64,000 nt of DNA from CAVZYN01 sp963779515 (GTDB lineage: Bacteria; Pseudomonadota; Alphaproteobacteria; Rhizobiales; Hyphomicrobiaceae). The position numbers and the translations under genes were made by a program. The stretch lies in assembly GCA_963779515.1 (NCBI GenBank), contig CAVZYN010000005.1, positions 124,001 through 188,000 of the forward strand, read 5' to 3'. The notes beneath the pieces were generated by a model. It was not told the DNA's origin. It saw nothing but the letters and a program-made list of their open reading frames with translations, and did not search any database. This document shows positions 17,365 through 30,200 of this stretch, one piece after another. The first letter of the stretch is position 1. Each line of letters opens with the position of its first letter.

Positions 17365-18785
17365 GCGCCGCCGGCCGTGGTCCCGCTGCCATCACGATTG
17401 ATGCAAACGTCTCCGCCGCGCCGCGCCCCCCCGCCGTGACCGCCGTCGTCAGCGGTGACGGCGCGGCCGCGGCCCTCGCCCTGTTGCGCCTGGAAAGCGA
17501 GATCCGCTCGATCGCGACCGTCGCCGAACTGCGCTTCCTGATCGCCAACGAAACCATCAAGTACACCCGCGCGCGCCAGGTGTTCGTCGTCGGCCTCGGC
17601 GCCAAGGTCGCGCCCCACATCCTCGCCGCGACGTCCCTGGCCGTCGTCGACCGCCACGCGCCACTGCTACAGGTTCTCGAACACGCGGTCACCGAACTCG
17701 CCGCCACAAACGGCCTCGGCAAGCACCACGAATTCGACCTCTCCGCGCTCTCAGGCGCAGCCCACCACGTCACTGCCAGCTATCCCATGCGCTTCATGCT
17801 TTGGATGCCGCTGCGGCGCCGCGACGGCCACGTCTTTGCGGGCCTCCTGCAGGCACGTGAGATCCCGTGGTCTGAATCCGATATCGCCGTCACCCAGCAT
17901 CTCGCCGGCGCCTATGCGCACGCGCTGACGCTGCTCGACGGCGCCAAACCAGGCTTGCGCCTTGGCTGGCCGCGGCGGCGTTGGACGTGGGGCCTCGCCG
18001 CGCTCATTGCCGCTGCCGGAGCGATTCCCGTGCCCATGACCGCGCTCGCGCCCATGGAAGTCGCCCCGCGCGCGCCAGCCCTGATCGCCTCGGCCATCGA
18101 CGGCACGATCGAGGACGTCCTGATCGAGCCGAACGCCGCCGTCGCCGCAGGACAGCCGCTCGTGCGCTTTGCCGATACCGTGCTCCGCAACCGCTACGAC
18201 GTCGCCGATCGCGAAGCCCGCGTCGCCGAAGCCAAGCTCAAGAAAGCCGAGCAGCTCGCCTTCGACGACCAGCGCGGCCTGCACGATATGGCGCTGGCAC
18301 GCGCCGAACTCGCCGTCCGCCGCGCCGAGCGCGACTTCGCGCGCGACCTTCTCGCCAAGACCGAGATCCGCGCGCCCGGCGCCGGCGTCGCCCTCTTTGC
18401 CGACAAGCGCGACATCGTCGGCCGTCCCGTCACCGTCGGCGAGCGGCTGATGGAGATCGCAGACGCCCGCCGCTTCGAGTTCGCCGTCGACATGCCCGTC
18501 ACCGACGCCATCGTGCTCGCCACTGGCGCGCGCGTGAAGATCTTCCTCGATGCCGATCCGCTGCGGCCCGTCGAAGCCCGCATCGCGCGTTTCGACTATC
18601 GTGCCCGCACGCTGCCCGGCGGCGGCGTCGCCTTCCGCGTCACCGCGGAGCCTTCCGATCCTTCAGCGGAACCGCCGCGCCTTGGCGTGCGCGGCACCGC
18701 GCAGGTCTTCAGCACGCCGGTCCCGGCCGCCTTCTACGTGTTCCGGCGTCCCTTCACCGCGACGCGCCAATGGCTGGGCTTGTGA
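17361..18785 (+). CDS. GAF-like domain fused to HlyD-type adaptor (474 aa)
   Basis: The ATG at 17361 overlaps the previous stop (ATGA). Residues about 30-195 form a GAF-like ligand-sensing fold (LRLESEIRSIATVAELRFL; YPMRFMLWMPLRRRDGHVFAGLLQ). One transmembrane helix follows at about 208-228 (WGLAALIAAAGAIPVPM), then a lipoyl half (SAIDGTIEDVLIEPNAAVAAG), a helical hairpin with RAELAVRRAERDFARD, and a second lipoyl half (TEIRAPGAGVALF). In this topology the GAF-like part is cytosolic and the adaptor part periplasmic. A sensor fused to an export adaptor suggests that a cytosolic signal gates export; that is inference from architecture. Confidence 0.8.
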   Translation: MSAAGRGPAAITIDANVSAAPRPPAVTAVVSGDGAAAALALLRLESEIRSIATVAELRFLIANETIKYTRARQVFVVGLGAKVAPHILAATSLAVVDRHAPLLQVLEHAVTELAATNGLGKHHEFDLSALSGAAHHVTASYPMRFMLWMPLRRRDGHVFAGLLQAREIPWSESDIAVTQHLAGAYAHALTLLDGAKPGLRLGWPRRRWTWGLAALIAAAGAIPVPMTALAPMEVAPRAPALIASAIDGTIEDVLIEPNAAVAAGQPLVRFADTVLRNRYDVADREARVAEAKLKKAEQLAFDDQRGLHDMALARAELAVRRAERDFARDLLAKTEIRAPGAGVALFADKRDIVGRPVTVGERLMEIADARRFEFAVDMPVTDAIVLATGARVKIFLDADPLRPVEARIARFDYRARTLPGGGVAFRVTAEPSDPSAEPPRLGVRGTAQVFSTPVPAAFYVFRRPFTATRQWLGL

Positions 18786-20914
18786 TCCCGTCCGCGCCGC
18801 CCCCACCGCCGCCCTTGCCCCGGCTGCGCCAGGATCTCGCGGTCTCTCCCGGCGCGCCAAGTCCGTCGGGCGCACCCGCCTGGGTGATCCACGACCCATT
18901 GCAGCATCGCTTCATCCAGATTGACGCCGCGGCGCGCGATCTCCTCGCGCTCTGGCCCGAGGCCCGTGATGCCGCCTCGCTCGCGGCCTTGATGCAGGCC
19001 CGCACGGGCGCGCGCATCACCACCGAAGAGATCGCCGCCTTCGCGCATTTCCTGCACGGCAGCGACCTCACTGTCGAGCCCGCGCGCGGCGGCTGGCGCG
19101 CCTACGCGGACCGCGTGAAGGAGAACACGCACGGCTGGCTCTCCCAGCTGATGCACAACTATCTCTTCTTCCGGATTCCGCTCGTGCGGCCGGAACCGTT
19201 TCTGCGCGCGACACTGCCGCTCGTGGCCCCGCTCTACACCCGCGCCGCCGCCATCGTCGTCGCGCTCCTCGGCCTCGTCGGACTTTATCTGACATCGCGG
19301 CAATGGGATGCCTTTGTCGCGACCTTCCAGCACGGCTTCACGCTCGAAGGCGCCATCCTCTTCGCCATCGCGCTGTTTTCGATCAAGATCCTGCACGAGT
19401 TGGGCCACGCCTACACCGCCGTCCGGCACGGCTGCCGCGTCCCCACGCTCGGCCTCGCCGTCATGATGCTGGCGCCGCTCCTCTACACCGACGTCTCCGG
19501 CGCATGGGCCCTGCCCGACCGCAAGAAGCGCCTCGCCATCGATGGCGCCGGCATCGTCGTCGAACTCGCTGTCGCAGCCCTTGCCACCCTGTTGTGGGCG
19601 TTCCTCCCCGACGGCATCCTGCGCAGCATCGCCTTCACCCTCGCCACCGCCGGTTGGATTTTGAGCCTCGCCATCAACCTCAATCCGTTTATGCGCTTCG
19701 ACGGCTACTATCTGCTCTCCGAATGGATCGGCGTCGAGAACCTGCAATCGCGCGCCTTCGCGCTCGGCCGCTGGAAAATGCGCGAAATCCTCCTGGGCCT
19801 CGGCGCGCCTATCCCCGAGCGCTTTCCCCCGGCGCAGCAGCGCTTCCTCATCGCCTATGCCTGGGGCGTTTGGCTGTACCGGTTGATCCTCTTCACCGGC
19901 ATCGCCCTGCTCGTCTACATCTTCGCTTTCAAGGCGCTCGGCATCATTCTGTTTCTGATCGAGATCATCTATTTCATCCTCTGGCCCATCGCGGCCGAGC
20001 TCAACCACTGGCGGCGCCACATGCCAATGCTCCTCCGCTCCCCCCGTACGGCGGTCACGGCCGCCATCCTCTGCGGGCTCATCGCGCTCGTGGTCTACCC
20101 TTGGTCCGCCACCGTGCGCGTTCCCGCCGTGCTCGAGTTGGCCGAAACCCAGAATGTATTCTCCAAGAAGGCCGCTGAGATTTCCCGCATCCACGTCCAA
20201 CAAGGCGACTTCGTCGCGGCCGGAGATCCGCTCGTCGAGTTGACCTCTCCTGAGTTGATCCAAGCCATCTCCATCGCCAAAACCAAGCTGGATCTGACGC
20301 GCCTGCGGCTCGCGCGCCGCGCCGCCGACGACATCGACCGCGAAGCCTCCCTTGAACTTGAACGCGAACGCCTGACGCTCGAAACCAAACTCCAAGGACT
20401 ACAGAAGGAACGCGGCGAACTGACCATCAAGGCGCCGATCGGCGGTCGCGTCCTGGAGCTCAACCCAGCCCTCCAACACGGACGCTGGATCAGCGCCAAG
20501 GAGTCCCTCGCGCTCATCGGCGATGGTCCGCGCCAAACCGCGAAGGGCTACGTCAGGGAGGCCGATCTCTGGCGGATCGGCAAAGGCACCACCGGGCGCT
20601 TCATTCCCGAAGGCGTGCAGCGCGGCACGGCGGCGCTCGCAGTGAGCGACATCGCCGTCCGCGGCGCCGCCGCCATCGATGTCCCCGATCTCGCGTCGCT
20701 GCACGGCGGCGAAATCGCGGTGCAGACGGCACCTGGCAACCGCATGGCGCCCGTGATCGGTCAATATCTGGTGTGGTTCAGCGTCGAGGGCGAGAGCCCG
20801 CCGGCCGAAACCACCGTCCGCGGCGTCGTCCACCTTGTCGGCGCCCGTGAAAGCCTGCTCGCCAGTTTCTGGCGTCAGGCGCTCAAAGTCCTAATCCGCG
20901 AAAGCGGCGCCTGA
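18770..20914 (+). CDS. PqqD-like / M50 (site-2 protease) / HlyD fusion membrane protein (714 aa)
   Basis: This three-part protein starts at ATG 18770, overlapping the previous gene by 16 bases (GTG at 18782 is an alternative). Residues about 30-105 resemble a PqqD-type winged-helix peptide-binding domain (WVIHDPLQHRFIQIDAAARDL). A multi-helix M50 region follows, with the zinc motif HELGH at 209-213 and the second-site NPFMRFDGYY at 305-314 (D311 as third ligand), so the protease site looks intact. Further helices run to about residue 455, then come lipoyl halves VQQGDFVAAGDPLVEL and LTIKAPIGGRVLEL with a hairpin between. The likely role is inner-membrane export or processing of the giant protein encoded next. 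Confidence 0.85.
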   Translation: MAGLVIPSAPPPPPPLPRLRQDLAVSPGAPSPSGAPAWVIHDPLQHRFIQIDAAARDLLALWPEARDAASLAALMQARTGARITTEEIAAFAHFLHGSDLTVEPARGGWRAYADRVKENTHGWLSQLMHNYLFFRIPLVRPEPFLRATLPLVAPLYTRAAAIVVALLGLVGLYLTSRQWDAFVATFQHGFTLEGAILFAIALFSIKILHELGHAYTAVRHGCRVPTLGLAVMMLAPLLYTDVSGAWALPDRKKRLAIDGAGIVVELAVAALATLLWAFLPDGILRSIAFTLATAGWILSLAINLNPFMRFDGYYLLSEWIGVENLQSRAFALGRWKMREILLGLGAPIPERFPPAQQRFLIAYAWGVWLYRLILFTGIALLVYIFAFKALGIILFLIEIIYFILWPIAAELNHWRRHMPMLLRSPRTAVTAAILCGLIALVVYPWSATVRVPAVLELAETQNVFSKKAAEISRIHVQQGDFVAAGDPLVELTSPELIQAISIAKTKLDLTRLRLARRAADDIDREASLELERERLTLETKLQGLQKERGELTIKAPIGGRVLELNPALQHGRWISAKESLALIGDGPRQTAKGYVREADLWRIGKGTTGRFIPEGVQRGTAALAVSDIAVRGAAAIDVPDLASLHGGEIAVQTAPGNRMAPVIGQYLVWFSVEGESPPAETTVRGVVHLVGARESLLASFWRQALKVLIRESGA

Positions 20915-21267
20915 TACTGTTTTCAGACGCAGATACAATTCAGGTCCGATAACGCGCCTGATCCGGACTAATACAGCACGTGCCCGTCGCTAATTTCCAA
21001 AAACCTTTGAATTGCGCGCTCAACCCGTGTTCAAAAACTCTACTAACGTTTTATTACTTTTTACTGCGCTGGCTCCACGCCCGAATCAGGTCAGAACCCA
21101 ATAACCACCGGTTCAACTCATATATTCCATATTCAACCCTCATATTATAACAGTTTCTGTATAATCCTCGAACACAAATTTACCTAATGATAATCCCCGG
21201 CCGCAATAGTTCCGCTGACCGATAATCGCGCCGCATCAGGTCGATGTGGAGCCAAGGACACCGGGCC
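20915..21267 (+). promoter_or_regulatory. AT-rich 5' region of the giant surface-protein gene
   Basis: This gap is much richer in A and T than its surroundings (for example GTTTTATTACTTTTTACTG near 21050 and CATATTATAACAG near 21141). It contains no gene. It probably carries the promoter and long leader of the giant gene, separating it from the export operon. No single -35/-10 pair could be fixed with confidence. Confidence 0.4.
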
Positions 21268-24200
21268 ATGAGCTATTTCGAACGCCGCTTCAATCTGCGG
21301 AAGTCAAAATCGGGTCCCTTGACCTGGGAAAAGGCTTCGGCCGGTATGAAGCCTCAGCTGGCCTACCGCCTGCTCGAACCGCGGATGGTGTTCGATGGCG
21401 CCATGGCGCCGACCGCTGACGTCATCGAGCAGCTGCAACCCGACGCGGGCGCCATCGCCGCCGCCACGGCCGATCCCGCCACCACCATCATTTTCGTCGA
21501 CGGCGCCGTTGCCGGCCGCGACGCCCTGATCGCGGGCCTCCCGGCCGGCGCGCGCGTCGTCATTCTCGACGGCGAACGCGATGGCCTCGCCCAGATGGCG
21601 GAGGCACTGCGCGACATCACCAATCTTTCCTCCATTCACGTGCTCTCCCATGGTGAGGCCGGCCAGATCACCTTGGGCGCCACCACGCTCACCCGTGACA
21701 ACGCCGCTCAATTCGCGGGCCAGCTCGGCATCATCGGCTCCGCCCTGTCGCTCGACGGCGACATTCAGTTCTACGGCTGCAACGTCGCCGCGACCGCCGG
21801 CGGCACGGGTCTTGTCTCCGAACTCGGCCGTTTGACCGGCGCGGATATCGCCGCCTCGATCGACGACACCGGAGCTTCAGCGATCGGCGGCAATTGGTTG
21901 CTGGAGCATACCAATGGCGCCATCGAGAGCCAGGCGCTCAGCGTCGTCGACTGGACACACGTGCTCGCCGTCAACGCCAACGACGACACGGCAACCATCT
22001 CCGCCAACGCGACCGCCGCGGTCACCGGCAACGTGCTGACCAACGACGCCACCAGCGCTGGCACCAAGACCCTCACCGCCGTGCACGCCTACGCCGACCG
22101 CGTCGGCCAAGCCTATCAGACATCGTATGGCACCATCACGATGCGCGCCGACGGCACCTACAGCTACGTCGTCGACCGCACCAACTCGACACTGCTCGGC
22201 CTGACCAGCACACAGTCGATCACCGATATCATCGCCTACAGCATGCGTAACACCGCTGGCGAAATCGACCATGGTTATCTCACAGTCCGCATCAATGGCG
22301 TCACCGATCCGTTGATCGCCTACGACAACTCCGGCAGCGTCACTGCTGGCGGCACCCTGGTGCGCAGCGGCAATGTCATCACCGACAACGACGGCGGCGG
22401 TACCGACGTCATCGACCGCCCGCTATCGCAGTTGGTTTGGGAAAACCAATTCGGCGCCAACGCGTCGATCAGCGGCACGACGCGAACGATCGACGGTGTC
22501 GCGGTGACGATGACGACGTCCGATCCCAGCCGCGTCAGCGGCGCCGGCAACTTTACCGTCAACACCGGCACTCAGGGCGGCCACACCGGCTACCTCTACC
22601 TCGCCGTCGATGCGCCATCGCGCACGTATACCGCGCCGGCCGCCACGTTCGCGTTCTCGCAGGCCGTCATGAACCTCGAGTTCACGCTCACCGACCTTGA
22701 TTCCTTGCTGCCGAGCTGGCAGGACCAAGTCAAGGTGACCGCGACGCGCGGCGGCGTGCCGGTGAGCTACACGGCGCAAGTGGCCGGCACGCTCGTGCAA
22801 CCAAACAGCACGACCTTCTATGGCACCGGCGGTGTCGCCTCGACGGATGCGAACGCCAACGTCCACCTCGTTTTCGACGGCCCGGTCGATCGCGTCGTCA
22901 TCTCCTTCAACGATGGGCCCGGCGCCACGGCAGCCAACCCCGGCTTCCACGTCGTCGGCGTGTCGGACCTCTCCTGGCAGAAGCAGAACGGCGAAAAAGT
23001 GACGCACGTCAACGCCGTCGCGGTGCCGCCCGCCGGCCAAAGCTACACCGGAACCTATGGCTCCGTGACGGTGTTCCCCGATGGCACGTATACCTACACG
23101 CTCAACGACACCTTGCCGGCCGTGATCGCCTTGCCCCAGGGCGGCACGCTGACGGACACGTTCGTATACACGGTCACCGACTTCGCTGGATTGGCGACGG
23201 CGAACGCAAACCTCGTCATCACCATCAATGGCCGCAACGAGGCGCCGTCACTCGACCTCAACGGCGCCGCCGCCGGCACCAGCTACAGCACGAACTACAC
23301 CGAAGGCGCGGCCGGCGTCGCCATCACCAGCGGAGCGCTCATCGCCGACGTCGATACCGGCAGCCGCACCACATCCGCGCAAGTGACGCTGACCAACGTG
23401 CAATCTGGCGATACTCTGTCCGTCGCGGGCACCCTTCCCGCGGGAATTTCGGTGTCATCCTTCGATCCAGCAACGGGCATCCTGACGCTCTCCGGCAACG
23501 CCTCGCGCGCCGACTACCAGACAGCACTTGGCCAAATCCGCTTCTCCAACGCGAGCGAAATTCCGGATACGACTCCGCGCACCATCAACATCGCCGTCAA
23601 CGACGACCGCAACGCCGTCTCCAACACGGCCGTCGCCACCATCAACGTCGTCTCCGTCGATGACGCCCCGGTCAACACCGTTCCAGGCGCGCAATCCCTC
23701 GCCGAAGACACCACGCGCGTCTTCTCCACTGCCAACGGCAATGCCATTTCCATTGCCGATGTGGACGCTGGCACCGGCACCGTCACCACCACCATTTCCG
23801 TCACCACCGGCGCGCTCACCCTCGGCACCGTTGCGGGCGTGACCGCGACCGGCAACGGCACCGGCACCGTCGTCATCACCGGCACTCCCGCCGCCATCAC
23901 CGCCGCGCTGAACGGCCTCACCTACGCGCCGCCCGCCAATTTCAATGGCGCGGCCACCATCACGGTCTCCACCAACGACAACGGCAACACCGGCACCGGT
24001 GGCCCGCTCACCGACGTCGACACGATTGCGTTGACGATCACCCCCGTCAACGACGCACCCGTCAATTCCGTCCCTGCCACCACGCAATCGACCAGCGAAG
24101 ACACGCCACGCGTCTTCTCGACAACCAACGGCAACGCCATCTCCGTCGCCGACATCGACGGTGGCGAGGTGACCACCACGCTCTCGATCCCGAACGGCAC

Positions 24201-27200
24201 ACTGACGCTCTCGGGCGTCACCGGCCTCACCTCCGTTTCCGGAAACGGGACCGGCACCGTCACCGTGCGCGGCACCGCCGCCGCCATCAACGCGGCCCTC
24301 AATGGCCTGTCGTTCGCACCAACCGCCGACTTCAACGGCGCAACAACGCTCTCCGTCTCGACCACCGACGGCATCGCGACAGACAACGACACCGTTGCCG
24401 TGTCCGTCACCGCCGTGGCCGATATCGCCAATGACACCGCTACCACCGCCGAGGATGTCCCCGTCAACATCGCCGTACTCGGCAACGACTCGTTCGAAAA
24501 TGCCGGCCGCGCCATCACCGCGATCAACGGCGCGTCAATTGCGCCAGGCGGCTCGATCACGGTCACCAACGGCAGCGTCCGGCTCGAGGCCAACGGCACG
24601 CTCACCTTCACGCCAGCCGCCAACTACAACGGTCCAGCCTCGTTCTCCTACACCGTCACCTCCGGCGGCGTCACCGAAACCGCGACCGTCACCGTCGCCG
24701 TTACCCCCGTCAACGACGCCCCTACTCAATCCATCCCCGCCGCACAATCCACGCCCGAGGACACCGCCGTCGTCTTCTCCTCCGCCAACAACAACGCCAT
24801 CACTGTCGCAGACCTCGATGGCGGCAATGTCACAACGACGCTCACGGCGACCAACGGAATTCTGAATGTTGCAGCAGCCGCCGGCGTCACGATCGGCGGC
24901 AATGGGACCGGCGTCATCACGCTCACCGGCACGCCCGCCGCCGTCAATGCCGTCCTCAACGGGCTCTCCTACACGCCGCGCGCGGACTACAACGGCGCGG
25001 CCAACATCTCCATCGCGACCACCGACGGCGTCTTGACCGCCAATGGATCGATCCCGCTCACCGTCACACCGGTTGCCGATATCGCCAACAATGTCGCCGT
25101 CACCGACGAAGACACCGCCGTCACCATCAGCGTGCTCGGCAACGATACCTTCGAAGACGCGACGCGTGTCATCACCGCCGTTCAGGGCCAGCCGATCACC
25201 ACCAATGGCCCCGCCGTCGCGGTGCCGAACGGCTCCGTGACGATGAATGCGTTCGGCCAGCTCATCTTCACACCTGCGGCCAACTACAACGGCGTGACGA
25301 ACTTCAGCTACACCGTGTCCGCCGGCGGCACGACCGAAACCGCCAACGTCCGCGTCACGGTCGCCGCCATCAATGACGCGCCCTCAGCCACCATCCCCGG
25401 CGCCCAGACCGGCGCGGAAGACACGCCCCTCATCTTCTCATCTGCCAATGGCAACGCCATCACGCTGACCGACGTCGACGGCGACACCATCACCACCACG
25501 CTCTCCGTCGGCCAGGGCCTGCTGACCCTCTCCGGCACCGCCGGCCTCTCGACAGTCACCGGCAACGGCACGGGCACCATCACCCTCAGCGGCCCTGCCT
25601 CGGCCGTCAACGCCGCGATCGCCGGCCTCTCGTACGCTTCGCGCGCCGACTACAATGGCACCGACCAGCTCCAGATCTCCGTCAGCGACGGCACCGCGAC
25701 CGTATCGAACCAGATCGTCAATCTGACGCTCACCCCCGTTGCCGATATCGCCGCCAATACCGTCTCCACCGCGGAAGACACGGCCATCACCATTCCAGTC
25801 CTCGCCAACGACTCGTTTGAAAGCGCCGCCCGCCAGATCACCCACATCAACGGTCTCTCAATCACCGCCGGCGGCGCCGCCATTGCCGTCCCGAACGGCG
25901 CCGTCACGCTCACCGCGTCAGGTGACCTCGTCTTCACGCCCGCGGCCAACTACAATGGACCCGCCACGTTCAACTACACCGTCACCTCGGGCGGCGTCAC
26001 CGAAACCGCCGCGGTCAACGTCACCGTCACCCCCGTCAACGATGCCCCCCTCGCGGTCAACGACCGCACATCGACCGCCGGCAATACGTCCCTGTCGCTC
26101 ACACCTGCGACCCTGCTCGGCAACGACACCGACATCGACGGCAACACGTTGACCATCACCTCCGTCCAGAACCCCGTCGGCGGCACCGTCGCGCTCGTCG
26201 GCGGCAATGTCGTCTTCACGCCAACCGTCGGCTTCACCGGCCCCGCGACCTTCACCTACACCGTTTCCGACGGCAACGGCGGCGCCTCGACCGCAACCGT
26301 CACGATCGACGTCGGCGCATCGACTCTGGCCCCCATCGTCGATCTCGACGGCCCATCCACCACCACTGCCACCACGGCCATCACGTCATCGGTCGCCGAA
26401 AGCGCAAGCGGCACCCTGACCGGCGACGGTTCGGCCAGTTTCACGCTGACGCGCGACTCCTACAGCGGCTTTAATGCGGGCGTGACCTTCGTCGATGGCG
26501 CGAACGGCATCGAAGCCGTCAATTCCGGCGACTCCTCGGGCGGCAATGGCGCCGTCACCTACACCTATGCGGTCACGCCCGGCGCGGGCACGACCGTCGA
26601 AACCGTCAGCATTTCTCAAGCCGCCTACAACACGACCGGCGCTTGGCAGAACGCGGACATGACCATCACATGGACCGGCGGCGGATCGGCCTATCTCCAC
26701 AATCCCGATGGACAGATCACCAACTTCGCGCATGGCGCCCTGATCCCGTCGGGCACCGTCCTCAATCTCCGCACCGATCCTGCGTCCTCGCTTTCGAACA
26801 GCGTCAGTTCCTGGCGCATCGACGTGCCAGCCAGCAGCGTCACCGTGGCCTACGACGGTCTCGTATCGCTGGGCGCCGAACGCCTCTCCTTCAACGCCAA
26901 GATCGCAAATCGGGACTACACCACGACGTTCACCGAAAACGGCGCGGCGGTCTCGATCGCGGATACGGATTCGTTCACCAGCGACAGCGACGACACCAAT
27001 CTCGAGCGCGCGACCATCGTTCTCACCAACGCACAAGCCGGCGATCTCCTCGCCGTCGGCACCTTGCCAGCCGGCATCGCCTTCACACTCGATACCAGCG
27101 TCTCCGGCGTCATCACAGTGACGCTGACCGGCTCCGCCAGCAAAGCCGACTACGCCAATGCGATCGAGGCCGTGACGTTCCGCAACACCGGCGAAAAACC

Positions 27201-30200
27201 CTCGACCACAGACCGCATCATCACCGTCGTCGTCAATGACGGCGCGCTCGACAGCAACGTCGCGCGCTCCATCATCCACGTCACGGAAATCAACGACCCG
27301 CCGGTCGCCGTCGCCAATGCAGGCTTCACCACCAACGAAGATACCAATCTCACTCTTACCCACGCGACCTTGCTCGGCAACGACACCGACGCCGACGGCG
27401 ACGCGCTGTCGATCACATCGGTCCAAGGCGCCGTTGGCGGCACCGTCAGCATCGTCGGTGGCAATGTCGTCTTCACGCCGGCGCCAAACTACAATGGCCC
27501 GGCTTCCTTCACCTACACCATCTCCGACGGCCGCGGCGGCACCTCCACGGCGACTGTCACGCTCAACGTTCAAGCCGTCAACGACGCGCCGATCGCCGTC
27601 AATGACGCCTATACCACTGCGGAAGATACCGGCCTCACGATCGCCGCCGGCACAGGCGTCCTCTCCAACGACACAGATGTCGAAATCACTCGTGGCGAGA
27701 CCACGGTTGCTCTGAAAGTCGTCTCCAACACCGCGCCCGCGCACGGCACGCTCACCGTCAATCCCGACGGCTCGTTCTCGTATCTTCCGGTGCTGAACTA
27801 CAACGGCCCCGACAGCTTCACCTACACGGTCATCGATGCCAGCGGCGCCACTGCGACCGCCACCGTCAATCTCACCGTCACGCCCGTCAATGATCGTCCA
27901 ACCGCTCCGAACGACACCAAGACGACGCCCGAGGACCAGCCCATTTCTGGCAGCATCGCCGGCACCGATCTCGACGGCGACTCGCTGACCTACGCGACGG
28001 CGATCGCACCCGCCAACGGCTCAATCGTCGTCAATTCGGACGGCACCTACACCTACACGCCTAACCCGAACTATGTCGGCTCCGACACGTTCTCGGTGCT
28101 CGTCAGCGATGGAAAGGGTGGCACCACCGTCGCCACGGTCACAGTCAACGTCACGCCCGTCAACGACCCGCCGGTCGCCACCGGCGAGACCCGCACGACG
28201 CCTGAAGACATGCCCGTCGGCGGCCGCGTGGTTGCGACCGACCTCGATGGCGACAAACTCACCTACACCGTCAGCGCGGCGCCCGCGAACGGCTCCGTCG
28301 TCATGAATGCGGACGGCACCTACACCTACACGCCGAACGCAAACTTCAACGGCACCAACTCGTTCGTCGTCACTGTCTCCGACGGCAAAGGCGGCGTCAC
28401 CACGGCGACGGTCACCGTCAACGTCACGCCCGTCAATGACGCGCCCGTGGTCACCGGCGACACCCGCACGACACCCGAGGACGCGCCCGTCAACGGCGCC
28501 GTCAGCGCGACCGACGTCGATGGCAACCCGCTCACATTCACACTCGCCACCCCGCCATCGAACGGCACCGTCACGGTCAACGCGGACGGCACCTACACCT
28601 ACACACCCAACCCAAACTACAACGGCGCAGACAGCTTCACAGTCCTCGTCAGCGACGGCCAAGGCGGCACCCGTATTGCGCCTGTCTCGATTGCGGTCAC
28701 ACCTGTCAACGACGCCCCCGTCGCCTCCGGTGATACGCGCATCACGCCGGAAGATACCCCCGTCAACGGCAGCATCGTCGCCTTTGACCGCGACGGCGAC
28801 CCGCTGACCTACACGATCAATGCGGCGCCAGCCCATGGCACCGTCACCATCAATCCGGACGGAACCTACCGTTACACGCCGGCTGCGAACTACAACGGAA
28901 CCGACACGTTCACGGTCAACGTCTCGGACGGAAAAGGTGGCCTCGTTACCGTCACAGCAACGGTCACCATAACTCCCGTCAACGACGCGCCACGCGCCGG
29001 CGGCATCTTCCCGCGCACCAGCGTCGACGGCACGGCGGCGTCCTACAATACTGGCGGCTTCTTCTCCGATGTCGACGGCGATGCGCTGACCTTCACGGCC
29101 GCCGGACTGCCCGCAGGCCTCTCCATCAATCCCACTACAGGCGCCATCTCCGGCACACTTGCCGCGAACGCCTCGCAAGGCGGCACCGGCGGCGTCCATG
29201 CCGTCACCGTCACCGCCCGCGACTCAAGCGGTGCCACGGTCTCGCGCACCTTCAATTGGACCGTCACCAACCCCGCTCCGTCGGCCGCCAACGATACCGC
29301 GACCACGACCGAGGATACGTCCGTCACCATCGGCGTCCTCGCCAACGACAGCGATCCGGACAAGGACCCGCTGACCGTCACGACCGCGACCGCGCTCTAT
29401 GGCACCGTCGCGATCAAGCCGGACGGCGCCCTCGTCTACACGCCGAACCAGCATTTCAACGAGACCGACACGATCACCTACACGATCTCGGACGGCAACG
29501 GCGGCGCCGCGACCGCAACTGTCACGGTGACTGTGACGCCGGCCAACGACGTGCCCACGGCTCCCAACAACACACATTCCACGCCAGAAGATACCCCCGT
29601 CAGCGGCCAGATCCTCGGCGAGGACGCCGACTTCGATACGCTCGCCTACAGTGTATCGAGCGCCCCCAAAAGCGGCACCGTCGTGCTCAATCCCGACGGC
29701 ACCTATACATACACGCCGGCCTTGGACTTCAATGGCACCGACACTTTCACTGTGCTGCTTGACGACGGCAAAGGCGGCACCTCCACAGCAACCGTCACCG
29801 TCACTGTTGGCGGCCTCAACGACACCCCAATCGGCACCGCCATCGGCGACCAGTACCGCGCCGATGGAAACGCCTATGCGTTCCCCGCAGGCAACTACTT
29901 CCGCGATCCCGATGGCGACGCCCTCACCTACACGATCACCGGACTTCCAGCGGGCCTCTCGTACAACACGAGCACGGGCTTGATCAGCGGCACCATCGCC
30001 GCCAATGCCTCGCAGCTGGGCCCCATGCTCGATGGCAGCTATCCCGTCGTGATCACCGCCACGGATCCCAGTGGCGCCGCAACGACCCTGAACTACGTCA
30101 TCCATGTCGAAAACATCGCGCCGCTTGCCGGCTACGACACGGAGACCACATTCGCCGATACGATCCTCGGCCCGCTCCCGCTTCGCAACATCATCAGCAA

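Noticed and set aside
18734..20395. Minus-strand open frame of 553 codons
   Set aside because: Antisense to the M50-HlyD fusion; composition (E/G/D/R-rich) is that of a shadow frame.
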